A DNA stretch of 64,000 nucleotides, taken from assembly GCA_022747635.1 (NCBI GenBank), contig JAKTNV010000005.1, positions 83,792,969-83,856,968 of the forward strand. The letters are read 5' to 3'. Position 1 is the first letter of the stretch. Every line of letters begins with the position of its first letter. The notes under the pieces are model-generated. The model had not been told where the DNA came from and made no database searches. It saw only the letters and a list, made by a program, of their open reading frames with translations. The translations under genes were made by a program, and so were the position numbers. Shown in pieces: positions 33,077 to 44,175 of the stretch. This DNA comes from Hetaerina americana (taxonomy: Eukaryota > Arthropoda > Insecta > Odonata > Calopterygidae).

Positions 33077-35340
33077 CCCTATGGTGAGTGACCAGCTCCT
33101 CGCCGGTCTTTTCGCTGCCCAGCATTCCTGCTCTTCAGCGATGATCGATTCGGCTTTTCTCCCGGGGTTTCCTAGGGACCCCGTTCGTGTCGTACCATTT
33201 CGGAGCTAAATGGCCCCGAAATGGCCGTTACACTTACGCCGCTTCTCCGGCGGCTGGTCTTCCTTTTCCCCCGTCGCTGCACGTGGGCGTGGATGTTTAT
33301 CCCACGGGCAAACCACGACATCAGTGATGCCGCGGAGTTCCCCGTGGGTGGAGGATGCCGCTTTTCTCCGGAAGGCCCGCGACCGCTCCTGAAGCGTGTT
33401 TTCCAGGGGTTTTATTCCGGAAAGCGACCAAAGCGCCTCGTTCCCCGGAATCCATCCGATCTGCAATGCTGCTCGCAGGTTTCTCCTGTCCGCGATATAC
33501 AGCCTGCTCCTTGCGCCGTCGCACATGATGCCGCACCAGGCGGGTGCGGCATATGCAAGCGTTGGTCGTAGCACCGCCGAGAAGAGGTTGAGTCTCCTCT
33601 GCAGAGGAACGCAAGGATTGCAGAGGATCGGGGCGATAGCCTGCCGCCGGGATGCCGCGATGCCGGATGTCCTCATCACATGGTGCCGCATGGAGAGACG
33701 CTTGTCGAGGACAACGCCCAGGTAAAGCACCGTCTCCGCCCAGTGGACCTCCGTCGCTCCGACGAGGATTTCGCCGGGCTCCTTCGGTCCCCTGGAGAAG
33801 ACGATCGCCTGGGTCTTGTCCTCGTTGACACCGAATCTCCATTTTGAATACCAGCTGACGAGTTCGTCGACCGCCCTCTGTAGGTAGCGCGCCGCCATGT
33901 GTTGCCGTGTTGATCTCGCCGGGATCGCCATGTCGTCCGCATAGGTTGCCACGAGGACGTTGCTCCCGAAGTCTGCGGGGATATCCGCAGAGTAGATGTT
34001 AAAAAGAAGCGGCGAGAGCAAGCTTCCTTGAGGAACGCCCGCCCTGATTTGCCGCTTCTCTGAGACTGCATATCCCCAGCTGACCCGGAAAGATCGTCCT
34101 CGCAGCCATGATGCCGCAAGCTCCGTCGACCATCGAGGAAATCCGAAGCTATTCAGCTTCCACAGCAAGCCTTCGTGCCACACCCGATCGAACGCCTTGC
34201 TGACGTCAAAGAAGGCGCCGACGGTGGAGTGCCGTCGGTTAAAGCCTTCAGTGACGAAGTTCAGCAAGCGGGCGACCTGGTGCGTTGTTGAATGCTCACT
34301 GCGGAAGCCAAACTGATGTACTGGCACGACGTTCAGCTCCTCGGCGATGGCGACGATGTGGCGCAGGAGGACCCGCTCAAACAGCTTTCCCAGGCCGTCG
34401 AGCAAGGATATTGGGCGGAAATTTGCCGGCGATGTCGATTTCCCCGCCTTTGGTATGCACACAACGCGCGCCTCCTTCCATCGGGATTGGAAATGCCCGA
34501 TGGCGAGACACGCGTTGAAAATACACAGCATTAGTGTGGCTAGGGATACCGGCATCTGTGCGATGACAGCGTTGGCTATTCCGTCCGGTCCCGGCGCCTT
34601 CCGAGGTTTCAGAGCCTTTATGGCCCCTCGAAGGTCCTCCTCGTCGATGGTCGGCGGCGTCTCTTCGCGGTCGCGAACATGGGGTGGCGTTCTCGGCGGC
34701 AGCACGGTGGATTCCAGGGGATCATCCTGGTCAGCGTCTCCGTCAAGAGGGGAGAACACCTCTTCAAGGTGCTCAGCCATCCCTACAGCCTTTTCCTCCG
34801 GGGTACGAAGGGTCCCAGCTGGAGTGCGAAGAGGCGCCTCTTCTCGTCGCTCACCTCGTAAGCTCCGGGCTAGGCGCCATAGGGAGCCGTCTTCCGGAGA
34901 AAGCGTGGAGACCTTCTTCTCCCAGGCGGACGTCCGGAAGGCCGCTATCGCTCCTCGCAGGAGACGCTGCATGCTGTTCAGCTGCGCCTTGACGACCGGG
35001 CATCGGGATTGTTGGAATCAGCGACGAAGCTGGTTCTTCTCCCGTATCCTTTCGCGGATCTCCCGAGGAAGCGCCAGATAATTCCATTCCCGAGTGGAAC
35101 GCTCGGGAATTGCCGCTTGCGATGCTGCCTGTACAGTTTCCGTCAGAAAATCGACCTGACGGTCGATTTCTTCCGGAGAACCGAGAGATGGAGGCATCGG
35201 AAAGGCGCTGATAGCAGCAGTTACCTTACTGCGGAAAAGCGTCCAGTCCGCGGCAGCAAAGTCGCGTGTCGTCTTCCTCGGTGTCTCCAGTGGCTTCCTC
35301 GCGAGATGTAGAAGAACAGGCAGGTGGTCGCTGTCTAGGG
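33077..35340 (-). mobile_element. Jockey-type non-LTR retrotransposon, 5'-truncated, nested in mariner
   Basis: A 2264-bp insertion between GCACG and GACGTT of mariner A (minus sense). GC-rich, in sharp contrast to the mariner and its flanks. It starts CCCTAGACAG inside the endonuclease domain and ends CACCATAGGG, about 130 bp after the ORF stop, with no A-tail. Comparison with copy 1 shows at most 1 nt shared by both junctions, so there is no normal target-site duplication. The outermost five bases are mutually inverted (CCCTA/TAGGG), probably by chance. It must be younger than the mariner copy. Confidence 0.88.
33206..35340 (-). pseudogene. Jockey-type endonuclease/reverse transcriptase, truncated, one in-frame stop
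   Basis: ORF2 of a non-LTR retrotransposon, which would nick target DNA and copy element RNA at the nick. It begins within the APE-type endonuclease: LDSDHLPVLL near 35335-35305 holds the SDH catalytic motif. It runs open to a TGA at 35020-35018 (after EKNQLRR), beyond which the same frame continues to 33206, so one nonsense change separates the halves. In the 588 codons after the first downstream Met (34972): LKPRKAPGPDGI at about 121-132, NFRPISLLDGLGKLFERV at about 184-201, FGFRSEHSTTHQV at about 221-233, FFDVSKAFDRVWHEGL at about 254-269 (catalytic D256), GVPQGSLLSPLLFNIY at about 312-327, TYADDMAI at about 343-350 (D346 and D347 intact), then a thumb and a basic C-terminus (KRRKCNGHF). 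The RT core is complete. The N-terminal endonuclease and ORF1 are lost. Confidence 0.9.
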
Positions 35341-35609
35341 CGTGCGCCACTAAATCCGTTTTTTACGCAAAATTTAATAAGTTCGTTGTTGCAAATTTAA
35401 ATCCATTTCTGAAATTGTAAAAAATCGCCAACACACACAGAGATAGATGTACTCTTGGCTACGTAACTTTTGCAAATGTCAAGTTATGACACTAAGATTT
35501 AAAGGGAATATCAACAACAGATGTGCCAATTTAACAAAAAAACAGAACTCAAATCGGAACGATGGGAGCGCCACACGGTGGTTATTCCGGGAACTTTTTG
35601 ATCAAGGTA

Positions 35610-35610
<1 letters not shown>

Positions 35611-35659
<49 letters not shown>

Positions 35660-35682
35660 ATATATATATTTGTGTGTGTGTG
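35611..35682. repeat. (TA)n and (TG)n microsatellite, right half of a split tract
   Basis: TA dinucleotides with 'acatatacat' interruptions, then a short (TG)n. It is the counterpart of 31984-32026 on the other side of mariner A copy 2. Confidence 0.9.
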
Positions 35683-36774
35683 CATATATAAATATGTATC
35701 CCCCCTGTTACTTTCTCGAAGTGTCGTCCCGCCAGGCCTCCTCCATCCATCCCGTCCACCTATCATCTCACCCCTTGTCGTATGGGACAGCGCCGCATTC
35801 GCCGATCAATCGTTTTGCGCTGTTGCGTTAATTTTGTTCTCACGGCAGCCATCCCCTTCCCTCCCTCTCAATCGCCCACTCTCTCCCTCCCACCCCTGAT
35901 GAGGAGTCGCCGTATCGGTACTTTTAAGTCCGATTGCCCGTCTTCGACGGTTGGTTGATTATTCGCTCTAATCACTCTTCCTTCTGTCCTCCCATTGGAG
36001 GTTTGTTCACCCCTAGTTTCGCCCCTCGGTCGGCGGCGACGTTTCTGTTTTTGTTTTCTCGGAGGAGGTTGCCACTCGTGGAGTAGTGGACGGAAGTGTG
36101 GTTTTTTTATGAGAAGGTATAAAAAAGAAGTGAATACTGTGGCAATCCGATTTGCCAGGCTTTGGCTTCTCGGGGTCTTTGGTGATCAATTGAGAAACTT
36201 TTCATGAGCGTTTGTTAAAGTTTCAAGCTACTTGATTAAGTATTCTTCCGGATGCATTGTTTAAAGATCGCTCCTTGGGATGCGATGTTGAGATGAATTG
36301 TTTTGAAAAATCGATTTTTTTCCCAAACCTTTTCCAAGTGTTTATTGTTCTTCGTGTTTGCAGATTCTTGATTTGGGTTTCCTTCCCATCAATTGACAAA
36401 GTGAGCTTGAGTGCTGTGACCTTGAAGACGATTTCGTATCTGTATTATGTTTGTTAAAGTTGTTTTGTTTTAATCATCTAATTTTGTGTGTATAATTTTT
36501 ATCAGTCTTTCCAAAATGATTTCTTAAAGGATATTAAAAATATCATGCTCGTATGAATTCGATAATTTTTTCCTGGACTGCATTCGTTGAACGATTCATT
36601 CACGAACCTGTCAACCATTTGCAGTTTCGATTGAAATGTGCTAGACTACATTTTATTTATTCGATCTGTTTTACAAATAAAAATGTAATTCCGCGCCTTC
36701 CGACTCTCCCTTCATTTCCTCTTTCTTCCGTGTTTGTTGCTTTGGAGACATTGGCTAATAAAGGGAATGGAATT
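35683..36774. other. Intergenic, nothing recognised
   Basis: Pyrimidine-rich at 35700-35900, AT-rich later. No motif recognised in the short open frames. Confidence 0.4.
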
Positions 36775-37140
36775 TATAGGGGGTACTTGGACAAGAAATG
36801 AGGGAGTACTTGGTACGGTGGGCGAAGAGAGGGGTTAGTTGGGAGAAATCCTCTGGAGACAGGAAAAATGGATGAAGGGCGTATTGATCGGGAGTGGGAT
36901 TTTGAAGACTGTAATAGAGGGGAGAATATTAGGTAAATGAGGAAAGGGCAGGAACATGATAGAGATGTTTGACAGGATGTAGGGAGGAAGGAAGTACACA
37001 GGGATGAAGAGGGACTTGTGGTAGACTAGGTTGCTGGATTATGTTTTGTTAGGAGTCACAAAATATTTATTTGGTAGGGTTGTCCATCCAAAAACCTAAC
37101 TTAACCGGTAGATTACCTTATAATAACTAGAAAATGTTTT
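36775..37140 (+). mobile_element. LINE-A 3' fragment with complete 3' end
   Basis: Nearly collinear with 10610-10880: 'gtgggcgaagagaggggtt', 'gagaaatcctctggagacag', 'gattttgaagactgtaatag', 'tatgttttgttaggagtcac'. It then has the terminal box 'aacctaacttaaccggtaga' and the tail 'ttaccttataataa'. This copy defines the plus-strand form of the LINE-A 3' end. Confidence 0.75.
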
Positions 37141-37714
37141 GTGGGTGAAAGTTAATAAGAAATGGTAAGATCTATATATTTTCCTCATTTTATGCTATTG
37201 ATCTTTGACGAAGTGTTTTTTGGTATTTGCATCGGTAACAAGGGAGTCGCAATGTTAAGGATTGCCTTGAGAAGGCGGGATAGAGTTGTCCGTTTAAAAA
37301 GCAGGGTTCCTTCAAACCAACGCCAGCCGCCGCGTGCATTGTGATTCTCTGTTGGGCATGGCCATCTGGCATTTAGCCTGACGGATGGGAATTGCAGTCG
37401 ATCGGAAGTCTCAGAAGGTATATATCTATCAGAATAATTGGAATCCTTTGAGTGATGGCGTCTTCGTCCGTTGCGCAGTCAGCAAGACTAGACGAAGCGA
37501 ATTAATTAATTCTTGTTAAATCTGCCTGGTTCCATTTCAGAGTCCTTGGTGGGTTTTGAGGCCCTCAGCTGAAAATATTGGGGGCCCAGTTTTGAGGAGA
37601 ACGTAGGAAGGAGACAATTTAGGGGGTGATCTTCGGCTTCGGCCTGGGATCAAGGGCCCATCACCCTCTAGGAGATTTAACCCCTCTCAACAGGTCTATG
37701 ATTATTTTATTTAT
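37141..37714. other. Intergenic, nothing recognised
   Basis: Short open frames only. No family assigned. Confidence 0.35.
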
Positions 37715-38965
37715 GTGCCCCGCAAGCCATCGCCAGGGTGTGTGGCAGGGGGTGAATACTCTCCAGAATAATTTTACCCAAAAATCACCCTACCGCGGTC
37801 GAACAATATTTTTATGATCCACTATCGTTCTTGGAAAAATGACTATTAAAACGATCTCTTCTACTCTTAATCTCTCTTCTTTTATGACATGATCTCTCGA
37901 ACCGTAATACCATGGGAGTGATGATACATTTTCAGCATCACTGATAAAGAGACCTCCTTCCAATTTATCCAAGAGCTTCAATCTGTTATTTAACCTTCGC
38001 TCCGTTAGTGATTGCGAGACTAGCTGCTCTAATATTTTGGATAGGCCACAAAGTTGATCATAACGTTTTACAAATCTAGCTCACCTACGCTGCTCGCGAT
38101 CTTATTTGGTAATAAATCAAACCTCAAAGGATCCTAAATGCTTGCAGCATATTTTATAAGAGGCCTCACCAACGGCAGATAACATTTCTCTTTGCCCTTT
38201 TCATCACATTCACCAAATACTCTTCTAATAAATCCTAATTTTTTGTTAGCTTGTCCACATAATCGCCCGAGTGTGTTTCACCCAGGAGAGTCGTGAATGA
38301 GGGTAACGCCTAGGTACGTATTTAATTGTGTCTACACATTCAATTCCGGCGTTCCTAATGCAGTAGGCGTTCAGGTGGGAAAATCTCTAAGCTTAAATAT
38401 AATTGCCAAGTGTTGAACCAGCGTTGTATAGCATTAAGGTCATCTGGCAAAGCTGCTGTGTCCTCAGGATCACGGATATCACGGTAAACCACTGCATTGT
38501 CCGCAAATAAACATATCTTACTAGTGACTGCAGAGCCAGTCGTTAATATAAAGTAGGAACAAAAGAGGTCCGATGACACTTCCCTGGGGAACACTTGAAG
38601 TAACCTCTACTGCATTTGAGCTAACTCCATCTATCACTGCTCTTTGAACCCGACCATTCAAAACGTCTTTAGTCCAACCCCGGATATTTTCATCATGCTG
38701 TATGCTTCTAGCTTCGTGAGTAATTAACTATGAGGTACCTTGTCCAAGGTTTTCTTAAAATCTAGAAAAAACGCGTCCACCGGAACATTGTTCTTTCGCG
38801 AAGTCCGTATATCATGAACCAAAATTGCACGTTGTGTCTCGCTGGATCTACCTTTTCCGAAACCGTGCTGATTTTTCACTAATACCTCCTGATTATCGAG
38901 ATGCCTCGCGATCGAACTAGCTACTATTAATTCCATAACCTTGCACAAGGTCGAGACCCCCCTCG
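37715..38965 (-). pseudogene. CR1-like LINE: broken reverse transcriptase, C-terminus and 3' end
   Basis: Minus strand, 5' to 3'. CKVMELIVASSIARHLDN and NQHGFGKGRSSETQ (RT fingers) start near 38960; VDAFFLDFKKTLDKVPHS (motif A with the first catalytic Asp) ends at about 38724. In a shifted frame WTKDVLNGRVQRAVIDGV and VPQGSVIGPLLFLLYIND follow (about 38690-38550). In another frame LFADNAVVYRDI stands where FADD is expected, so the second Asp of the pair is Asn. Then AIQRWFNTWQLYLSLE. At 37981-37790 comes the C-terminal FPRTI plus N motif, and at 37715 the terminal 'ccccgcaagcc' block. At least two frameshifts and the FADN change make it inactive. The motif set fits CR1/L2-type elements. Confidence 0.78.
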
Positions 38966-39686
38966 CAACTGTTGTTTCTAAATTGAAAACACAATGAATG
39001 AAACACAATTTATGGCTGTTCACAATCATTCAGTTTCATCTATTAGATATGGATAAATGAAATTCTCGGCGGTTATAGTCATAATATCTCCCTATCTCCC
39101 ATTTGCGCTACTTGGTCGTTGACCCCTGTTCCCTCCGGGCTATTGGAATATTTCCAGTTTGTATTTCCGCTAGGTTTCCAACTCCAGCTTTCCTCATCCA
39201 ATCCGAGAGTTGAGGAAATCAAAGCAGAACTGATTGCATGACTACTTGGTTTGACGTTGAAGGATGGTTGGGAAACTATCACTAGCCTCATTTCCCGTTA
39301 TATCCTCTTCCATCACTACCCCTTCCGCCCAACAAACTTCCGCAGGTACGTCGGTAAAAAAAAACAGGAATTGATTTCATTTGATCTTCTTAATTGGTTT
39401 CATCTCTTGGAGAATTGTGCCGTAATGAGAGCAGGGCGTTGGGAGGGAGTCTTTCTCCCTCTTTCTGGGATTCCAGTCGAGATCACCCTTACCCTCAGGA
39501 AGGGAGTGGGAGGGGAAAAAGAGTGACCACAGTTTCACGTCCCAGAGTGGCGTTCCGTCTGGAAAGTGTTTGTAGGGTGTCGGCCAAAGTTATTTGTAAT
39601 GGATTCAGGGACAGTTTTGAATCCAATGGAGGGCACTCCCCCTGCTCAAGGTTGGTTTCCCCTCATCGACTCCGAGATGCCTTTTA
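38966..39686. other. Intergenic, nothing recognised
   Basis: Sequence upstream of the CR1-like truncation point. No motif recognised. Confidence 0.35.
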
Positions 39687-40180
39687 TTATTATAATGTAT
39701 ATTCTCCCAGTTTAGTTAGGTTTTGGATGGACACAGACACCACGAGCATGCAACGGTACATCGATAAATTTGCTTTCCTCTCCTAACGAAACTCAATCCT
39801 ACTCTACAAAAATCCCCTCTTCATCTCTGTATACTGCCTTTCTCCCGTCATCCAATCCAACATCCCTATCCTATTCCTGCCCCTTCCTCGCTTGCCTGAT
39901 ATTCTCCTCTCTATCAGTGTGTAGTATTCCATTGCCGATCAATATGCTTTGCTTCTATCTTTCCTGTCTCCTTTGGATTTCTCCCAACTATCAATCCTCT
40001 CTCTTCCCCTCTCACTATGCCTAACTCTTCCTCATTTGTTTTACTTTCTGTCCACTTACCTTTTCCATCCATGATTCGCCACCCTCCCGTTTCAGAAGCC
40101 GCCCATCTACGCCTATCATCCTGCTTCAACGGCCAATGTTTCCCCGCCGTAGAAAATCACGCTCCATGTCAAAGTTATTT
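39687..40180 (-). mobile_element. LINE-A 3' region with TAA tail
   Basis: Its 3' end is at about 39687, with 'ttattattataatg' as the tail complement and the terminal box 'agttaggttttggatggac'. The 'tcatccaatccaacatccct' tail region and the post-RT part follow, and the minus frame near 40129-39914 reads KGKWTESKTNEEELGIV and GEERGLIVG. This is the same order as at 5590-6110. Confidence 0.7.
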
Positions 40181-41374
40181 GCGACCCTTTTCTTAACATC
40201 CTTGCTCTTTTTCTTACTTTTTACAAGTAGCAGTACAAATTTCGTACTTTATAACGCAATATTTCAGAATAAATTTTAGTTTTAATAGTTTTGGATGGGT
40301 TGGAGACTGTTAGTTTTCCCGTCAAAGATGGGCTTTCCTATTTTCATCTTATCATAATTGTATGTAGCTACCTTGTACTGAAATATTCCTGCATGTTGAT
40401 GTTATTTTTATTCGGATATATTACTGAGTGATAATTGCCATGATTTATCTATTTCTCCAGCCAGTAGCCATTATTTCTTTACTAGTTTCCTGATATGGCG
40501 GCCAGCGTTTCCAAATGCACACACGCCCCGTACTTTCTACCCTCTTTCGGCGAATGACTGACGGCGTGCCAACGAAAATGTTAACCTTACTCTCTGTGGC
40601 CATTAGCGGCGTGGGGTCGAAGTTCCCCGAGGAATGTTAAGCCTCTCTCATCATTCCTCTCATTAGGAAACGGCCGGGGATCCCTGGCTCACGGCGTACA
40701 TTTTAAGCAGATTGGCGGGGAATGGAACTTTGAGGGAAGTTCCCTCACTCCTTTGCCTGCGGTCATCCTTTGTGGATTGGATTTCTTCGTTTGCGAGGGT
40801 CGGCGTTTTTATCTCGTAAGACAGACGGCCAGGCAGACGGGAGCCTGGAAGAGGTCACGGCTGCGTGAGAGAAACGTCTGTTCACAAAACGGGAAGCACT
40901 CCAGTCAAAAGTGCACGATCCAGTCGGAATGATGAGTAACAGTTTGCACAAAGCGAATCTCTCTCGTGACACTGGGATAGACCGAAAGACCAGGTGGAAG
41001 TTAACTTTTGTTTTAACTCTCCGTCCTTGTGAAAGTTGACATTTTTTATGTGACGCAATAGACAATGCCAAATTATGTCAGTAGAAATGTCGGAGGAGAA
41101 ATGACAAAATTGTACATTTTAATCAAGTTATAGCTCTTAATTGATTTTAAAATTTTGTGGTGAAATGCAACGTGTAAATATCTCTAGTCTAATGCATCCT
41201 AGGAAACACACCGAAGATGGTAAATGCGAAATTGCAATGGTGAATAAGAAGGAAGCTTCGTCGTGATTCTTAAGATTATATAAGTTTTTGTTTAAAGCCG
41301 TATCTTGATTATTGTGAGAATGTTGAATTACTCGTAATCCCTTGGATTTGATTACCAATTAAGTGAGGAATTGG

Positions 41375-41376
<2 letters not shown>
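40181..41376. other. Intergenic, nothing recognised
   Basis: No repeat family or gene recognised. Confidence 0.4.
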
Positions 41377-41377
<1 letters not shown>

Positions 41378-41421
<44 letters not shown>

Positions 41422-41430
41422 TATATATAT
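41378..41430. repeat. (TA)n microsatellite
   Basis: About 52 bp with one phase shift ('taat'), directly joined to the 3' end of SINE S1. Confidence 0.95.
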
Positions 41431-41672
41431 TGGCCATAAGGTCGGTTTGGTAGGTGATGGTATAGTTCGCCCAGTACTAAGCCCGACGGCACATCAGGGT
41501 AGAGGGGCTAGTTCTATCCCTGTGCCCGTTATGTTTTCCCAGGAAGATATGGTACCCGAAAAATCTCATAGCTTAGGTGGGGCTGCAGGCGCCCCGAGAG
41601 CCGTGCCCAGGAATCGAATCCGTGCCCTCCGGTCAGTAGTCCAAGGCTCTACCCCCTGGACTACTGCGACCC
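41431..41672 (-). mobile_element. SINE S1
   Basis: Minus strand. The tail 'aggtcggtttggtaggtgat', body 'cgttatgttttcccaggaag', B-box complement 'aggaatcgaatccg' and A-box region 'ctaccccctggactactgc' correspond in order to the copy at 19459. The (TA)n tract starts where the 3' tail should end. Confidence 0.8.
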
Positions 41673-44044
41673 ACACACAGACACATATGCGAGTTGCTCT
41701 TGATAATCCGCCATCACGTTTTTCGCCGAAATGAAAAATGTTGTTTCACTGAAACAGCTCTCACGGGCGGATCCAGTCACAGCGACGGCGCTGCGCATAC
41801 TGACGCAGATGGCGTGAGCCTGACGTACGACCGGCGGAGCATAGACTTCCTCCACTCTCGCTCCCCACCGCAGCCCAATTTCCGTTACCTTTGGGTCCCC
41901 CCTCGTGTGTATGTGTGTGTGTATATATATATTTATATATAATATTATATTTTTGTATGTATGTACCTGTATGTGTGTATAGTATAAAGGCGTCATTGTT
42001 GGAATTAATTATTACGAAGTACTTTCCATGACATTTGTGCCGTGAAATCTGCTCCGTGGTCGTCCTTTTAAATTAAGGCCATTTGCGGTTTTGTTACCAT
42101 TCAGCCCCTTTTGTAAGTATCCTTGAGATATGAATCCTTTCTACCCACATTTTACGTAATGAGGGGCAATTATTTATCAAATAGTTACGTGTACCTTTTT
42201 CTAAAAGAACCAAAAAGCTCATTCAGATCTTACCAAATATTATTTCATTGCGTTTGTTCACTGATCACTTCAAGTACGTATTATTACTGAAAAAAAGGTA
42301 CGGTGACAGTAATGACTTCGGTTTTATTTATTTGAATTATATCAGAATGCGTAACAGTGAAATAAAGCAAACTTTTCGAAATTTTGTTGCAGATTGTTTG
42401 ATTATTTAATTGGTATTCTCCCGTTCGAGGTAAGTTTTGAATCTTTCCTCCTCCGATTCCACACGCAAGGAAGCATAATGAAATGACACATTATCTCTGC
42501 TCCCCCCCTCCACATAATTCAAAATAATTAATGGACAGATCCTTCAGGGCTCCATCGCACTGCATTAACAACAGTTCACCAGCGAAGATCGAAGAACTGG
42601 CAGAGAAATACGATTTTGTCACGTGAGTGACGTCTGTGACATCAAATTCTGCCTCACCTATGTATTTTTCGCCCCTCGTCTCTTAAGCGTTCAAAAAAAA
42701 TAAGACTGACCCCGTTGCATCGAGCCTAGGTGCAGATTCTTATCGATTAATGAATGGCGGAAGTGGCGTCACTTCCTCCTTGAAGGGGGGGGGAGAGTAT
42801 TTATGACGTGGTCTCGTGGTATTCATTGGCAGGTACTTGAAATGCGAGCAGCGTAGGATTGGATGGGAGTGGGAGGAGGCGTTGGCGGGTGGGGCTTCAC
42901 TCGACGGGGAGGGGGGAGGGTCTTCATGTGTAGTGGCGTACGGATCCCTCTCTCTTCCCCCCTTTCCCTAAATGCCACCGGTGTGCCTAATAGCGTCGCA
43001 CTCCCATGTTCGCCGCATCCTCCCCTCTCGTCGTTCGCTTACCTCCGGCTGACCCCCAGGTGACCGGAAATGGCGAATTTGAACGCGAGTGAAACCCGGT
43101 TGGAAAACTACTTAGAACATCCGCAGAGGCATCATCATACCCTATATTTATTTTTGTGCATTTCAATTTTTTATTTAATGCTATAAAGTTAGCGATTCTT
43201 CTAAATTTTATCACGATAGTCGACCCAAGTATTTTGACGAATTGGGTTGTATCGTAACTTTTTTTGGGCGTGATTTAGGCATGATGCCTCGAACTGGAGG
43301 ATTATTGTTTAAGATGGATGCTTATATTCACTAAAGAGAGAGTTAGGTTATTTTTCGTTTAATGAATAAATAAAGAAATGCCAGTTTTGGATTACTGTAC
43401 ACTGGTTAATTATTGTTTAGTGTGTTACATACAAAAAAATGAAAATATTCTGTCAATGGTTCTCGGCCCAATGCGAGCAATGAAACATGGAAAATAATTA
43501 TTGGTATTTTGATTAATGTTAAATCCTCTATTTGTAACACAGCAATATTCTTCTCGATTTTTGCATAACATTTATTGACCACCTTGAAAATAATGTCCCA
43601 AAATGTAAACTTTTTCATGGAAAATACATTTAACGTTCTGTGTACCTTTTGCGAGCAGAGAGTATTGCTACAGGAGCTTATTAAATATACATTTGTAATT
43701 AATTTGCGTTTATATTTATGGAGCTTAAAATTTATAGTAATTTTTGCGAGGCTTTTTGCCTTGCATGATTAATTAAATATTAAGGGAATGCAAGGTTAAC
43801 AGCCTTTGGAGTACCCATGTCACTTGTAGCACTCCTTGCTAACGGTCAAGGCACTCTACCGAACAGTTTTGGACCGCCTGAGGACCCCTTTTCGTCTCCC
43901 TACTGGCATGGCAGCCTAATGCTTACGTCGGGTTTTTCTACATCCTTTCCTCTTGCATGCTTTCAATTCATGAAAACCGTTCCAAAATTTGCACTCATCT
44001 AAAACACTCCACGAAAAAGCCAACTTTGGTAAGTATTGTGCGTT
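41673..44044. other. Intergenic; G-rich pocket
   Basis: G-runs at 42786-42793 and 42908-42920. Otherwise AT-rich, and no gene recognised. Confidence 0.4.
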
Positions 44045-44175
44045 GGATTGTAAGCGCGAAACGATGACGTTAACGCCGTTAGTGGTGGGTGGCGTTGGAA
44101 AACCTGCATGGTTAGAAATCGAACCCGCGTCCTCTGGGGTAGCGGGCTAAGGCCTTACTCCGCCGCCAGGAAGGT
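44045..44175 (-). mobile_element. SINE S3 (tRNA-derived)
   Basis: Minus-strand A-box-like 'tggcggcggagtaagg' and B-box 'cgggttcgatttc', laid out as in the copy at 23180-23315, followed by 'caggttttccaac'. Confidence 0.6.

Larger units (their letters stand above)
32080..35406 (-). pseudogene. mariner A transposase, interrupted and frameshifted
   Basis: The start codon at 35406 opens MDLNLQQRT as in copy 1, but two bases are missing after codon 10 ('cgaacttattaaa' against 'cgaacttgtattaaa'). The frame is interrupted at 35340/33077 by the retrotransposon, just before TLEMLEKCF. It resumes at 33076 and runs to GFRRVA, where a deletion of about 10 bp in the WVPxxL linker shifts the frame. PKDLNFMQKRD then continues in the new frame to the normal stop at 32080. 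Catalytic residues are all present here: TGDETW, HHDNAPSH, SPDLAPCD. Outside the indels I count about four residue differences from copy 1 in some 330, so the copies are young. It cannot encode a working protein. Confidence 0.92.
32027..35610 (-). mobile_element. mariner A copy 2, interrupted by a Jockey-type insertion
   Basis: The ends match copy 1 exactly: 'ctaccttgatcaaaaatttc' at 32027 is the 3' repeat and 'gaactttttgatcaaggtag' ending at 35610 is the 5' repeat. TA lies on each side, but the surrounding (TA)n makes the duplication unprovable. Removing 33077-35340 leaves about 1320 bp, the size of copy 1. It is in opposite orientation to copy 1, 20 kb away. Confidence 0.93.

Noticed and set aside
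34347..35081. 244-codon plus-strand frame opposite the Jockey RT
   Set aside because: It is antisense to the endonuclease/RT coding frame in GC-rich DNA. A shadow frame.
33077..35340. Terminal inverted repeat CCCTA/TAGGG marking a DNA transposon
   Set aside because: Five bases can match by chance, the content is a non-LTR endonuclease/RT, and no target duplication accompanies it.
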